Below are positions 20,500-29,890 of a stretch of 35,245 nt of DNA, in pieces. The notes beneath the pieces were generated by a model. That model did not search any database. It had not been told where the DNA came from and worked only from the letters and a program-made list of their open reading frames with translations. The translations under genes and the position numbers were made by a program. Each line of letters starts with the position of its first letter. Within the stretch, counting starts at the first letter, position 1. Source of the DNA: Planctomycetota bacterium (GTDB lineage: Bacteria > Planctomycetota > MHYJ01 > WSZJ01 > JACPWG01); the NCBI GenBank assembly GCA_016197205.1, contig JACPWG010000114.1, forward strand, positions 1 through 35,245. The letters are read 5' to 3'.

Positions 20500-22343
20500 C
20501 CTCCATCCTCGGGCTCTCCGCCTTCTACCACGATAGCGCCGCCGCGCTCGTCGTCGACGGCCGCATCGCCGCGGCCGCCCAGGAGGAGCGGTTCTCGCGC
20601 CGGAAGCACGACGAAGGCTTCCCGCGCCACGCCATCGACTACTGCCTCGCCGAGGGCGGGCTCACGGCCGAGCGGCTCGACGCCGTCGTCTTCTACGAAA
20701 AGCCCTTCCTCAAATTCGAACGCCTCCTCGAAACCTACCTCGCCTCCGCGCCGCGCGGGCTCCGGTCCTTCCTCTCCGCCATGCCCGTCTGGCTCAACCA
20801 AAAGCTCTTCCTCCCGCGCGAGATCGACCGCGGGCTGGGCGACGTGTACCACGGGCCGATCTACTTCGCAGGCCACCACGAGTCGCACGCCGCGAGCGCG
20901 TTCTTTCCGTCGCCGTTCACGGAGGCGGCCGTGCTCACGCTCGACGGCGTGGGGGAGTGGTCCACGACGACGTGGGGGATCGGGCGCGGCAACCGCCTCG
21001 AGCTAAAGCAGGAGCTGCGCTTTCCCCACTCGCTCGGCCTCCTGTACAGCGCGTTCACGTACTACACCGGGTTCCGCGTGAACTCCGGCGAGTACAAGGT
21101 CATGGGCCTCGCCCCCTACGGCGAACCGGACGCGGCGCGCCGGTACGCGGACCTCGTCCTCACGCGCGTGCTGGACCTCAAGGAGGACGGCTCGTTCTGG
21201 CTCGACCAGAGCTACTTCGACTACTGTCACGGGCAGACCATGACGAGCGCCAGGTTTCACGACCTCTTCGGCGGGCCGCCGCGCAAGCCGGAAGGCCGGC
21301 TCACGCAGCGCGAGATGGACCTCGCGCGCGCGGTCCAAGTCGTCACCGAGGAGATCATGCTTCGCCTTGCGCGGCACGTGCATCGAAAGACGGGGCTGGA
21401 GAATCTTTGCCTCGCGGGCGGCGTGGCCTTGAACTGCGTCGCGAACGGTCGCATCCTGCGCGAAGGTCCGTTCAAGCGACTCTGGATCCAGCCGGCCGCG
21501 GGGGACGCGGGTGGGTCGGTGGGCGCGGCGCTCACGGTCTGGCACCACGTCCTCGGCCGGCCGCGCGAATCGCGTGGGGGGGCGGCGCTGGACGGCCAGT
21601 CCGGCTCGCTCCTCGGCCCGACGTACCCGCCGGCGGAGGTGCGCCGCTACCTCGACGGCGTCGGCGCGCGGTACGTGGCCTTCGAACGCGAGGAGGAGCT
21701 GTGCGAGCGGGTCGCTGCGCTGCTCGAGGAGGGGAAGGTCGTCGGGCACTGCGCCGGGCGGATGGAGTTCGGCCCGCGCGCGCTCGGCAGCCGCAGCATC
21801 CTCGGAGACGCGCGGAACACGGCGATGCAGGCGACCATGAACGTGAAGGTGAAGTTCCGGGAGTCGTTTCGTCCGTTCGCGCCGGCCTGTCTCGAGGAGC
21901 GCGTCTCCGACTATTTCGAGCTGGACTGTCCGAGCCCCTACATGCTGCTCGTCGCCCAGGTCCGGAAGGACCGGCAGCGGGCCATGACCGAGACCGAGCG
22001 CGGGCTCTTCGGGATCGAGAAGCTGAACGTGCTCCGCTCCGACATCCCCGCCGTCACGCACGTGGACTATTCGGCGCGCGTGCAGACCGTGAACGGCGCG
22101 GTCGCGCCGCGTTTTCACCGGATCCTCAAGGCGTTTGAGCGGCGGACCGGCTACGGCGTGGTCGTGAACACGTCGTTCAACATCCGTGGAGAGCCGATCG
22201 TGTGCGCTCCGGCGGACTCGTACCGGTGCTTCATGTTCACGAACATGGACGCGCTGGTCCTGGAGAACTGCCTCTGCCTCAAGGAGGAGCAGCCGTCGAT
22301 GCCCGGGGCGGAGGAATACAAGCGACAATTCGGGCTGGACTGA
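20496..22343 (+). CDS. NodU/CmcH-type carbamoyltransferase
   Basis: A 615-residue O-carbamoyltransferase of the NodU/CmcH/TobZ family, which converts carbamoyl phosphate and ATP through carbamoyl-adenylate and transfers the carbamoyl group to a hydroxyl of a sugar or small molecule. The N-terminal Kae1-like domain opens with LGLSAFYHDSAAAL and has the metal-binding HHESHAASAF segment (His127-His131) and LTLDGVGEWS. The nucleotide loop LAGGVALNCVANGRIL follows. The C-terminal YrdC-like domain has GRMEFGPRALGSRSILGD, ESFRPFAPA and GVVVNTSFNIRGEPIV. All expected motifs are intact and the length is normal. DUF5989 follows after 18 nt, then SxtJ further on; this trio is a recurrent association in many bacteria. 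The acceptor is unknown. Confidence 0.93.
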   Translation: MTSILGLSAFYHDSAAALVVDGRIAAAAQEERFSRRKHDEGFPRHAIDYCLAEGGLTAERLDAVVFYEKPFLKFERLLETYLASAPRGLRSFLSAMPVWLNQKLFLPREIDRGLGDVYHGPIYFAGHHESHAASAFFPSPFTEAAVLTLDGVGEWSTTTWGIGRGNRLELKQELRFPHSLGLLYSAFTYYTGFRVNSGEYKVMGLAPYGEPDAARRYADLVLTRVLDLKEDGSFWLDQSYFDYCHGQTMTSARFHDLFGGPPRKPEGRLTQREMDLARAVQVVTEEIMLRLARHVHRKTGLENLCLAGGVALNCVANGRILREGPFKRLWIQPAAGDAGGSVGAALTVWHHVLGRPRESRGGAALDGQSGSLLGPTYPPAEVRRYLDGVGARYVAFEREEELCERVAALLEEGKVVGHCAGRMEFGPRALGSRSILGDARNTAMQATMNVKVKFRESFRPFAPACLEERVSDYFELDCPSPYMLLVAQVRKDRQRAMTETERGLFGIEKLNVLRSDIPAVTHVDYSARVQTVNGAVAPRFHRILKAFERRTGYGVVVNTSFNIRGEPIVCAPADSYRCFMFTNMDALVLENCLCLKEEQPSMPGAEEYKRQFGLD

Positions 22344-22361
22344 AAGAAGAGGGAGCACTCC

Positions 22362-22628
22362 ATGGAGCCAAAAGACGGCAGCGTCGAGTCGGGGCCGGGG
22401 GGCGAGGCGCCGTCCGCGCCGTCGCAGCCGGCGCCCGGGGCGTCGCAGCAGCAGCCGCTCACGCTCCCGCGCGCGGAGCGGATGTCGCTGCCGCGCGAGT
22501 TCGCCCTTTTTCTGCGGACGAACAAGGCCTACTGGCTGGTGCCGCTCATCGTGGTGTTGCTGCTCTTCTCGGCGCTGGTGGCCCTGGGTGGGACCGCGAT
22601 CTCGCCGTTCCTGTACGCGTTTTTCTAG
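22362..22628 (+). CDS. DUF5989 family small membrane protein
   Basis: An 88-residue protein with a disordered Gly/Pro/Gln-rich N-terminus (1-40) and a C-terminal family signature: EFALFLRTNKAYWLVPLIVV with one membrane helix (about 57-80), ending SPFLYAFF. DUF5989 proteins nearly always accompany carbamoyltransferases of the NodU type and SxtJ; the role is unknown. 'gagggag' before ATG 22362 is a good ribosome-binding site, and the 18-nt gap to the carbamoyltransferase indicates one transcript. ATG at residue 41 is an alternative start that would remove the disordered part. Confidence 0.85.
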   Translation: MEPKDGSVESGPGGEAPSAPSQPAPGASQQQPLTLPRAERMSLPREFALFLRTNKAYWLVPLIVVLLLFSALVALGGTAISPFLYAFF

Positions 22629-22691
22629 CCAAGATGGCAGCCTGGGCGAGAGCCGGCGAGCCACCAGAAATACTGTGATCCGGCGGAGGCT

Positions 22692-22800
22692 TGTAGTGGA
22701 GGGCTTTGACCCTGCACCTACGCCGGACTGAGCTTCGAAGCCCTGGGTCGAGAAGCGAATGGACTTCGCGAGTGCGGGTGCAGGGCGGAAGCCCTGCACC
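22692..22800. repeat. Two GTGCAGGG-family hairpins after DUF5989
   Basis: A worn copy at about 22692-22720 ('gtagtggagggctttgaccc' then 'tgcacctac') and a clean copy at 22777-22800 ('ggtgcaggg', loop 'cggaag', 'ccctgcacc') lie in the 830-bp gap between DUF5989 and SxtJ. Confidence 0.7.
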
Positions 22801-22992
22801 ACAAGATCGGCTTTGCACTTCGAAGCCCGCCCCAGGGTCGTCAGATTCCAGAACCGCGCCGTGGGATCCTGCGAGAGCTCCCGAAGGGGGCGTCGTCGTT
22901 ACGCCTAACCCGCAGACCGGGAGAAGGTCGGCGTGAGGGCGTCGTCTGGCGCCCCGGCGGCCTCCTGACTCTTGGCCGCACCGGAAGCCTCG

Positions 22993-23121
22993 CGCCGCGT
23001 TGATGACCTTCAGGCACGCTTCCTGGGGGCGCGGGCCTCCGGCCCGCGCGAACGACCGCATGGGTTACGACCCGCCGTGACGGAATGGACGACTGTGTCC
23101 GAAGTTCCTCAACGGGCCACT
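22993..23121. mobile_element. Diverged copy of the 131-bp element
   Basis: From the 'gttga' near 22999 this aligns with 17475-17605 without length change in the left part, keeps the GC hairpin core and the 'gcatgggttacgacccgccg' segment, and ends in 'cctcaacgggccact', one mismatch from the intact right end. The left terminus is degraded. It lies in the gap between the DUF5989 and SxtJ genes. The rest of the gap (23200-23400) has 'ctcaaggatcaagg' / 'ccttgagccttgaa'-like low-complexity repeats and no gene. Confidence 0.75.
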
Positions 23122-23460
23122 CGTGGGGCTTCAATCTAGGTTCCGTAGTTTCTGGGTGGCTCTCACGGCCCCGACCCGCCTGGAAAGCCTGGGGGGAGAA
23201 CGAAGGCTCAATTCTCAAGGATCAAGGTTTAGGCAATGCTCAAGACTCAACGCCTTGTTCGCGTGCGTGACCGAATCTCCGGAAATCCGCTGACGAACCA
23301 GGTCTGGGAAGATCGGCGTTGAGGGCTCCGGCCTCCCTGAGCCTTAAACATTGAGTCGTGATTGAGCCTTGTTCCTTGAGCCTTGAACCTTTGAATCCGC
23401 GACGCACCCACAGGATCGATGTTGAAGCCCCACTAGGGTATTTACCTGAGGGACCGACCG

Positions 23461-23916
23461 ATGCTCCTCGCGAAACCCGACTGGCGGCCGGACGCGCGCA
23501 AGCTGCGCGAGTTCGGCCTGACGATGCTCGTCGGGCTCGGACTCCTCGGCGCGCTCTTCCGCTTCGGCTGCTGGCCTGTCGGAGGGCTGCGCTCCTGGCC
23601 TCTGGGCGCGGCCTCGCCCCGCGCCGGCCTCGCGCTCTGGCTCGTGGGCCTCGCCGTGGGCCTGCCGGCGCTCACCGGCGGGAAGGCGGGCTGGCCCGGC
23701 TACCGCGCGGTCATGGGCCTCTCGTATCTCCTCGGAAGCGTCATCGGCCCCGTCCTGCTGGCCGCGCTCTACTACGGGCTGTTCACGCCGATGGGGCTCG
23801 TGATGCGCCTCGTCGGCCGCGATGCCCTCCGCCTCCGCCGGGAACCGTCCGCGGACACCTACTGGCGCGACCTCCCGCCGCCGCACGAACCCGCGCGCTA
23901 CCTGCGGCAGTTTTGA
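23461..23916 (+). CDS. SxtJ family membrane protein
   Basis: A 151-residue membrane protein of the SxtJ type, named from the saxitoxin cluster and usually found beside NodU-like carbamoyltransferases. It begins with a polar segment (DWRPDARKLREFGLTMLVGL), has about four hydrophobic segments (22-42, 54-72, 84-105, then LALLYYGLFTPMGLVMRLVG-like region 100-118), and ends with the family's short polar tail DTYWRDLPPPHEPARYLRQF. 'gaggga' precedes ATG 23461. In most genomes it is directly next to carbamoyltransferase or DUF5989; here an 830-bp repeat-rich gap intervenes, though strand and order are kept. Function unknown. Confidence 0.85.
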   Translation: MLLAKPDWRPDARKLREFGLTMLVGLGLLGALFRFGCWPVGGLRSWPLGAASPRAGLALWLVGLAVGLPALTGGKAGWPGYRAVMGLSYLLGSVIGPVLLAALYYGLFTPMGLVMRLVGRDALRLRREPSADTYWRDLPPPHEPARYLRQF

Positions 23917-23980
23917 CGCCGGGTTCCGTACTTTCACCGGCCCGTCCTCGGCATCGTTCCCCCGGAGACCACGATTGGCC

Positions 23981-25336
23981 ATGCTGCGAGAATACCTGCG
24001 CAACGTGCGGCTCTTCTCGACGAACGCCCGCCTCTTCCTCGCCGGGTCGTTCATCGGCGCGCTCGGGCTTGGGATGGTGTGGGCCCTGCGCAACCTGTAC
24101 TTGCGGAAGATCGGGCTGAACGACGAGCAGATCGGGAACGTCCTCAGCGGGAACTCGCTGGGTGTGCTGGCCGTCACCGTCCCCGCCGCCCTGCTCATGG
24201 ATCGCTGGCGCCTGAAGGGCTTCCTCGTCGCCTCGTTCGTGCTTGGCTCCGCGGGGATCGTCGGGCAGGTCTTGACCCTTTCGTTCCCATGGATCCTGGC
24301 GTGGTCGTTCGTCTCCGGCGTGGGGATGTCGCTCTCGATGGTGGCGGGCGCCCCGTTTTGCATGCGCAACACGGGGCCCTCGGAACGCGTCTACCTCTTC
24401 GGCTTCACCATTGCGCTCACGACGATGGGCAGCGCGCTGAGCATGGTCGTGGCGGGCCTGGTCACGCGGCACTGGGGCGAGTCGGTGGAGGTGCATCGCC
24501 ACCTGCTCATGGGCGGCGCGCTGCTGGGGATGCTGGGGTGCATCCCGATCGCGTTTCTGCGCGAGAGCGTGGCGGCGCCCCTCGGCGCAGGCGCCGGCAT
24601 GGCCGCGTGGTTCGCGGGGAAGGACTGGCGGCGAATGGGCCGGCTCTGTCTGCCGGAGTTTGTGATCGGCTGCGGGGCGGGCCTGACGATTCCCTTCATC
24701 AATCTGTACTTCGAGACCCGGTTCACCGCCCCTTCCTCGTCGATCTCGAACTACTACGCCGTGTCGCAAGTCGTCAACGTTTTCGGGTTCCTCGCTGCGC
24801 CGCTGGTCGCGCGCCGGTTGGGGCTCGTGCGCGGGGTCGTGCTCTCTCAGCTCCTGTCCACGCCTTTTTTTGCCGCGCTGGCCGTCACGACCGACCTGCG
24901 GGTGGCCGTGGGCGCGTTTCTACTGCGCAACATGCTGATGAACATGGCGCAGCCACTGAGCGCGAACTTCGCGATGGAGCTGGTTGGCGAGAGCGAACGC
25001 GCGGTGACGAACTGCCTGCGCAACGTGTCGTGGAACCTCTCGTGGGTGCTCACGGCGACCGCGGGCGGCCACATCGTACACAACTGGCGAGAGCTGTGGC
25101 AGCACCTCCCGGTCGGCGACCTCGCGCCGGCCGACCTGGGCGTGCGCGACGGCTTCTCGCTGGTGATGTTCGTGACGATCACGCTCTACGTCGTCGCGGC
25201 CGCGGGGTACTACGCCTTTTTCCGCTCGGAGGTCACACGCGGCCGCGTGCTCGCGGCGGTGCCGGGGGTGCCCGTCGCGCCTGCGCTCGCCTCGCCGGCG
25301 ACCGGGGCGACCGCGGCGATCGTGGCGTCGGAGTGA
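23981..25336 (+). CDS. MFS transporter
   Basis: A 451-residue integral membrane protein with about 12 predicted helices in two halves. The loop between helices 2 and 3 reads LLMDRWRLKG, a reduced version of the MFS signature loop GxxxDRxGRR, and a corresponding VARRLGLVRG lies in the second half. The C-terminal tail (about 425-451) is Ala/Val/Thr-rich. ATG 23981 is used; TTG 23975 is closer to a 'ggag' at 23964 and is also possible. It follows SxtJ by 64 nt on the same strand, so it may export or import a carbamoylated compound made by that cluster; this is inference. It converges with czcA, separated by 82 nt with only a weak 6-bp stem. Confidence 0.85.
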   Translation: MLREYLRNVRLFSTNARLFLAGSFIGALGLGMVWALRNLYLRKIGLNDEQIGNVLSGNSLGVLAVTVPAALLMDRWRLKGFLVASFVLGSAGIVGQVLTLSFPWILAWSFVSGVGMSLSMVAGAPFCMRNTGPSERVYLFGFTIALTTMGSALSMVVAGLVTRHWGESVEVHRHLLMGGALLGMLGCIPIAFLRESVAAPLGAGAGMAAWFAGKDWRRMGRLCLPEFVIGCGAGLTIPFINLYFETRFTAPSSSISNYYAVSQVVNVFGFLAAPLVARRLGLVRGVVLSQLLSTPFFAALAVTTDLRVAVGAFLLRNMLMNMAQPLSANFAMELVGESERAVTNCLRNVSWNLSWVLTATAGGHIVHNWRELWQHLPVGDLAPADLGVRDGFSLVMFVTITLYVVAAAGYYAFFRSEVTRGRVLAAVPGVPVAPALASPATGATAAIVASE

Positions 25337-25418
25337 AGCCGGAGGCGGGTGGGAGCGGGTTTCGGGTGCGGCACTGACGCAGGTCACGTCGTCAGCCTGC
25401 GCCGGCGAGCGTCGCGGG

Positions 25419-28400
25419 TCAGGCCTCGCTCGCTCGTCCGCGCAGCGCCACGTACAGCGTCGGCAGCACGAAGAGCGTCAACAGCGTCGACGACAGCAGC
25501 CCGCCGATGACGACGGTCGCCAGCGGTCGCTGCACCTCCGCGCCGACCCCCGTGTTGAAGGCCATCGGCACGAAACCCAGGCTCGCCACGAGCGCCGTCA
25601 TCAGGACCGGGCGCAGCCGCCGCACGGCCGCCTCCAGCGCCGCCTCCCGCACGCCCGTCCCCGCGTCCACGAGTTGCCGGATCGTCGAGACCATCACCAT
25701 GTCCGCGAGCACGGACACGCCGGAGAGCGCGATGAAGCCCACGCCCGCCGAGATGCTGAACGGCAGCCCGCGCGCGTAGAGCGCCCACACGCCGCCCACC
25801 ATCGCGAACGGCACGCCGGTGAACACGCGCAGCGAGTCCGCGACGTTGCCGTACGTGGAGTAGACCAGGAAGAGGATCAGCGCCAGCGCGAGCGGCACCA
25901 CCCAGGCCAGGGTCGCCGACGCGCGCGCCAGGTTTTCATACTGCCCGCCGAACTCCACCCTGCACCCGGCCGCGCGCAGCTCCTCGCCCAGCTTCGCCTC
26001 GAGCTCCCGCTTCGCGTCGGACACGAAGCCCCCGAGGTCCCGCTCCACGACGTTCGTGGTCACGACCGTCCGCCGCCGCCCCCACTCCCGGTGGATCACG
26101 GTCGGCCCGCTCGCGCGCACGACCCGCGCCACGCCCGAGAGCTGCACGCGCTGCCCGTTCGGCGCCGGGATCGGCAACGTGCCGAACAACTCCGGGTTAT
26201 CCACGTATCGGTCCGGCAACCGCACGGCGAGCGGAAAGCGCCGCTGGCCGACTCGGACCTCGCCGACTCGCCGTCCGCCGGCCGCTTCGACCAGATCGAG
26301 CACGTCCCGCGCCCGCAGACCGTAGCGCGAAAGCGCCTCCGGGTCGAGCTCCACCTGGAGCACAGGCTGCCCCACGATCGGCTCGGCCGCCGTCTGGTCC
26401 GCGCCCGGGATCGACCGAATGACGGCCTCGACCTTCGCGGACTTCTCCTTCAGCACGTCAAAATCGTCCCCGAAAATCTTCACGCCCACGTCCGTGCGCA
26501 CGCCCGCGATCATCTCGTTGAAACGCATCTCGATCGGCTGCGTGAACGCGAAGTTCATCCCCGGCAACGGCAAGAGCAATTTCTTCATCGCCTTCTGCAG
26601 CTCTTCCTTTGTCCGCGCCCGTCGCCAGGCCGCACGCGGCCGGAGCATGATGAAGACGTCGCTCACCTCCAGCCCCATCGGGTCGGTCGCGACCTCCGGC
26701 GTGCCCGTCCGCGTCCAGATCGACCGGATCTCGTCCGGGAATTCCGCGAGGAGCAGTCGTTCGATGTCCGTGCCGAAGCGCGCCGACTCCTCCAGCGACA
26801 CGCCCGGCAGACGCACGGTGTTGATCACGAGCGAACCCTCGTCGAGCACCGGTACAAAGATCGACCCGAGCCGGAGGGCGATCGGCACGGTGCCGAGCAG
26901 GCAGAGGAGGGCCGACCCCAGCACGAGCACCGGTCGTTCGACAGCGAGCTGGACGAGTGGCCGGTACGCGCGCTTGAGCGCACGGACGATCCACGGCTCG
27001 CCGCGGGCCGCCGCGCCGCGCGAAAGAAAAAGGCTCGCCAGGACCGGCATCACGGTCAGCGACAGCACGAGCGAGCCGCCGAGCGCGAAAAGCACGGTGA
27101 GCGCCATGGGCCGGAATAGCTTCCCCTCGACCCCTTCCAGCGCAAGGATCGGCAGGTACACGATCATGAGGATCAATTCGCCGAAGAGCGTAGGCCTACG
27201 CACTTCCTTTGATGCCTCCGCGACGATCTCCGCGACCGGACGGTTGCTGCGATCTTCGTGGAGCCGTCGGACGCTGTTTTCGACCATGATCACCGAGCTG
27301 TCGACGAGCAGACCGAAGTCGATCGCGCCGAGGCTCATCAGCGTGCCCGCGATACCGGCCAACAGCATGAGGCTGAAGGCGAAGAGCATGGAGAGCGGGA
27401 TCGCGGCGGCCACGATGAGCGCCGCCCGGAAGTGCCCGAGGAAGAGAAAAAGGATCGCGACGACGAGGAGCGCGCCCTCGAGGAGATTCTTGCGAACGGT
27501 GTGGAGCACGAAGTCGACCAGCTCGGTCCGGTCGTAGACGACTCGAACGTCGGTCCCCGCGGGCAGCGACTTTCGCGCCTCGGCCATGGTTTGCTTCAAG
27601 CGGTCGGCGACGACGTGGCTGTTCTGGCCCATTTGCAGGAAGCCCAGCCCCAGCACGGCCTCCCCCTGCCCCTCGGCCGTGACGACGCCGCGGCGCGGTC
27701 CGTGCCCCTCGACGACATCCGCGACGTCCCGCACGCGCACGGCCCGGCCGTCCACCGTGCGGATCGAGAGCGCTCCGAGCCGGCTCGTGTCGGTCGTCAG
27801 GCCGAGCCCGTGGATGAGCAGGACTTCCCCCGATCCGTTCGCCGTCCCGCCGCCCACGTTGACGTTCGAGTGGGCGAGCGCGTCCACGAGGTCCTGGAAC
27901 GTGAGCCCGTGTTTGAGGAGCCGGTCAGGATCGACGACGACCTGGAACTGTTTTTCGAAACCGCCCCAGGAGTTCACCTCCGCCACGCCGGGGACCGCCA
28001 GGAGGCGCGGCCTGAGGATCCAGTCCTGCAGCGTGCGGGAGTCGGTCAGGTCGCCGCCCGGCGCGGTGACGACGTAGTGGTAGATCTCGCCGAGCCCGGT
28101 CGCGATCGGCCCCAGCGAGGGGCGCTCGAGCCCCTCCGGCAGCTCGACCGCCTGGAGTCGCTCCAGGACCTGCGCACGCGCGAAGTACAGGTCGGTGCCG
28201 TCGTTGAACGTGAGGGTGACCTGCGAGAGGCCGAACTTCGACATCGACCGGAGGAGCTTGAGCCTGGGCAGCCCGCCCATGGCCTGCTCGACCCGCGCGC
28301 TCACCTGCTGTTCGATTTCGAGGGGGCCGAGCGCTGGGGCGACGGTATTCACCTGGACCAGGACGTCGGTGACGTCGGGGAAGGCGTCGATGGAGAGCCG

Positions 28401-28496
28401 GCCGAGCGAGACGGCGCCGGCCGTCATGGCGAGCGCGGCGAGCGCGAGCACGAGCGCGCGCCGGCGCAGCGAGGCAGCGATGAGCCAGTTCAGCAT
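25419..28496 (-). CDS. czcA: CzcA/CusA-family heavy-metal RND efflux permease
   Basis: A 1025-residue inner-membrane RND pump, normal family length, with 12 expected helices: one at the N-terminus, five to six around 335-540, and a second bundle after about 860. The proton-relay motif of CzcA is present as DFGLLVDSSVIMVE, with Asp393, Asp399 and Glu406 at the same spacing as the essential Asp402/Asp408/Glu415 of Cupriavidus CzcA; this favours divalent-cation (HME1-like) rather than Cu/Ag export, an inference. Porter-domain hallmarks such as AFPDVTDVLVQVNT and VNSWGGFEKQFQV are intact. It is last in the operon, 67 nt after czcB. No outer-membrane CzcC/TolC gene is in the window, so an outside partner must serve. 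Confidence 0.93.
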   Translation of the reverse strand: MLNWLIAASLRRRALVLALAALAMTAGAVSLGRLSIDAFPDVTDVLVQVNTVAPALGPLEIEQQVSARVEQAMGGLPRLKLLRSMSKFGLSQVTLTFNDGTDLYFARAQVLERLQAVELPEGLERPSLGPIATGLGEIYHYVVTAPGGDLTDSRTLQDWILRPRLLAVPGVAEVNSWGGFEKQFQVVVDPDRLLKHGLTFQDLVDALAHSNVNVGGGTANGSGEVLLIHGLGLTTDTSRLGALSIRTVDGRAVRVRDVADVVEGHGPRRGVVTAEGQGEAVLGLGFLQMGQNSHVVADRLKQTMAEARKSLPAGTDVRVVYDRTELVDFVLHTVRKNLLEGALLVVAILFLFLGHFRAALIVAAAIPLSMLFAFSLMLLAGIAGTLMSLGAIDFGLLVDSSVIMVENSVRRLHEDRSNRPVAEIVAEASKEVRRPTLFGELILMIVYLPILALEGVEGKLFRPMALTVLFALGGSLVLSLTVMPVLASLFLSRGAAARGEPWIVRALKRAYRPLVQLAVERPVLVLGSALLCLLGTVPIALRLGSIFVPVLDEGSLVINTVRLPGVSLEESARFGTDIERLLLAEFPDEIRSIWTRTGTPEVATDPMGLEVSDVFIMLRPRAAWRRARTKEELQKAMKKLLLPLPGMNFAFTQPIEMRFNEMIAGVRTDVGVKIFGDDFDVLKEKSAKVEAVIRSIPGADQTAAEPIVGQPVLQVELDPEALSRYGLRARDVLDLVEAAGGRRVGEVRVGQRRFPLAVRLPDRYVDNPELFGTLPIPAPNGQRVQLSGVARVVRASGPTVIHREWGRRRTVVTTNVVERDLGGFVSDAKRELEAKLGEELRAAGCRVEFGGQYENLARASATLAWVVPLALALILFLVYSTYGNVADSLRVFTGVPFAMVGGVWALYARGLPFSISAGVGFIALSGVSVLADMVMVSTIRQLVDAGTGVREAALEAAVRRLRPVLMTALVASLGFVPMAFNTGVGAEVQRPLATVVIGGLLSSTLLTLFVLPTLYVALRGRASEA

Positions 28497-28563
28497 GGGG
28501 CGCTCCGTGGCGTCTCGTCAGGGGCGTGGCGGAGCCGCGACGCGGCCGTCACTTCTCGGGACA

Positions 28564-29880
28564 TCAGCCGGCGCCCATCTGCCCGCGCAGAACCTCGGTC
28601 TTGAGCAGGAAGCTCCCGGTCGTGACCACCTTTTCCCCGGCCGCGAGCCCGCCGGTCACCTCGTAGCCGGCTGCGTAGACGGTCCCGACTTGGATCTTGC
28701 GCGCCTGGTAGATGTTCGCCGCCGGCGAAACGAAGACCAGCCGGCAGTCCCCGTCGTTCTGCACGGCCTCCTTCGGCACGAGGAGCTTAGGCTGCGGCGG
28801 CTTCACGGCGAACTCCGCCCGACCGAACATGCGCGCCCGCAGGAGGTGCTCGGCGTTCTTGACGTCCGCGAAGACCCGCGCCGTGCGCGTCCGTTCGTCC
28901 ACCTCGCCGGCGACGGCGACGACCTTCCCCACGAAGCGACGACCCGGCAGGGCGTCGAGGGTGAAGACCACGCGCTGGTCCTTTTCGACCCGCGGCAGGT
29001 CGTTTTCGTAGACGTCGATCGCGACCCAGAGCCTGTCCATGTTCGCGATCGCGAAGAGGGGATGGTCGGGCGCCGCCAACTCGCCCGCGACGGCGGAGGC
29101 CTCGACCACGGTGCCCGCAAGCGGCGCCGCGACCACGAGCGGCGAGGCGTCGTCCTTCGTCTCGGCAAGGGAGCGCAAGCCCTCGTCCGCGAGGCCGAAC
29201 GTGCGGAGGCGTTGGGCCGCGGCCGAGTGGGCGAGCCGCGCCTCGTCCAGGTCGGTGCGGGCCCGGAGCAGGTCCTGCGCCGAACCCGCCTTTCGTTCCA
29301 CAAGCGCCTGTTCCCGGTCGAACACCTGTTGCGCCAGGCCGAGTGCCGAAGCGGCGAGCAGGAAGTCCGAGCGGGCCTTGCCGTAGTCGGCGGAGTCGAC
29401 GAGGGCGAGCGTCGCGCCCGCCTCCAGGTCTTGGCCGAGGGCCGCCTTGACCTCGCGAACGACGCCCCCCGCGCGGGGCGCGACGCGGGCGTAGCGAGGC
29501 GGGGGATACTGCGTCTCGCCGAGCGCGTGCAGCGTCTCGGCCACGGTGCGCAGCTCGACGGTGTGAAACTGGAGGTTCACGCGTCGCGCGGCCTCCGGCG
29601 CGAGCGTGACGCGGACGAGCGTGTTCGGGCACTCGCCGTCGCGCGGCTCGCGTTCCCGAACGGAGAAGGTCCCGCCGCGGGCGAGTTTCGGGTTGCAGAC
29701 CTCGCAGGTCGACAGCGGCACGCGATGAGCGGTGCACCAGTCCGTCCCGGGTGGGGCCACGGCGGTCGCGCTCGCGGCGGCGGGGGACGCGGCCCACGGG
29801 CATTTGCCCTCGAGGGCGACGTAGGAGAAGCCGCCGATCAGGGCGGCGAAAACGACGACATTCCACAGAGCTGCTTTCAT
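28564..29880 (-). CDS. czcB: CzcB/CusB-type RND periplasmic adaptor
   Basis: A 438-residue membrane-fusion protein. The N-terminal helix (MKAALWNVVVFAALIGGFSY) anchors or exports it. Next comes a small metal-ligand-rich motif DWCTAHRVPLSTCEVCNP (Cys and His at about 48-63), found in several CzcB proteins and probably metal-binding. Lipoyl-type half motifs (ARVAPRAGGVVREVKA and VVAAPLAGTVVEAS) flank an alpha-hairpin (about 165-245), followed by the beta-barrel (DRLWVAIDVYENDLPRVEKD) and membrane-proximal domain. It would link CzcA to an outer-membrane channel. The start ATG 29880 is 10 nt after the stop of the upstream Cys-rich gene. Confidence 0.92.
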   Translation of the reverse strand: MKAALWNVVVFAALIGGFSYVALEGKCPWAASPAAASATAVAPPGTDWCTAHRVPLSTCEVCNPKLARGGTFSVREREPRDGECPNTLVRVTLAPEAARRVNLQFHTVELRTVAETLHALGETQYPPPRYARVAPRAGGVVREVKAALGQDLEAGATLALVDSADYGKARSDFLLAASALGLAQQVFDREQALVERKAGSAQDLLRARTDLDEARLAHSAAAQRLRTFGLADEGLRSLAETKDDASPLVVAAPLAGTVVEASAVAGELAAPDHPLFAIANMDRLWVAIDVYENDLPRVEKDQRVVFTLDALPGRRFVGKVVAVAGEVDERTRTARVFADVKNAEHLLRARMFGRAEFAVKPPQPKLLVPKEAVQNDGDCRLVFVSPAANIYQARKIQVGTVYAAGYEVTGGLAAGEKVVTTGSFLLKTEVLRGQMGAG

Positions 29881-29890
29881 GGCGCGTCCC

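Noticed and set aside
21003..22802. 599-codon open frame on the minus strand
   Set aside because: Antisense of the carbamoyltransferase and running on through repeats; no recognisable motif.
25337..25418. Bidirectional terminator between the MFS gene and czcA
   Set aside because: Only a 6-bp stem (cgcagg / cctgcg) with a 12-nt loop and no U-tract is seen.
25674..27119. 481-codon open frame on the + strand
   Set aside because: Antisense of czcA; composition is Arg/His-rich shadow coding. Likewise the + frames at 27258-28604 and 28195-30093.
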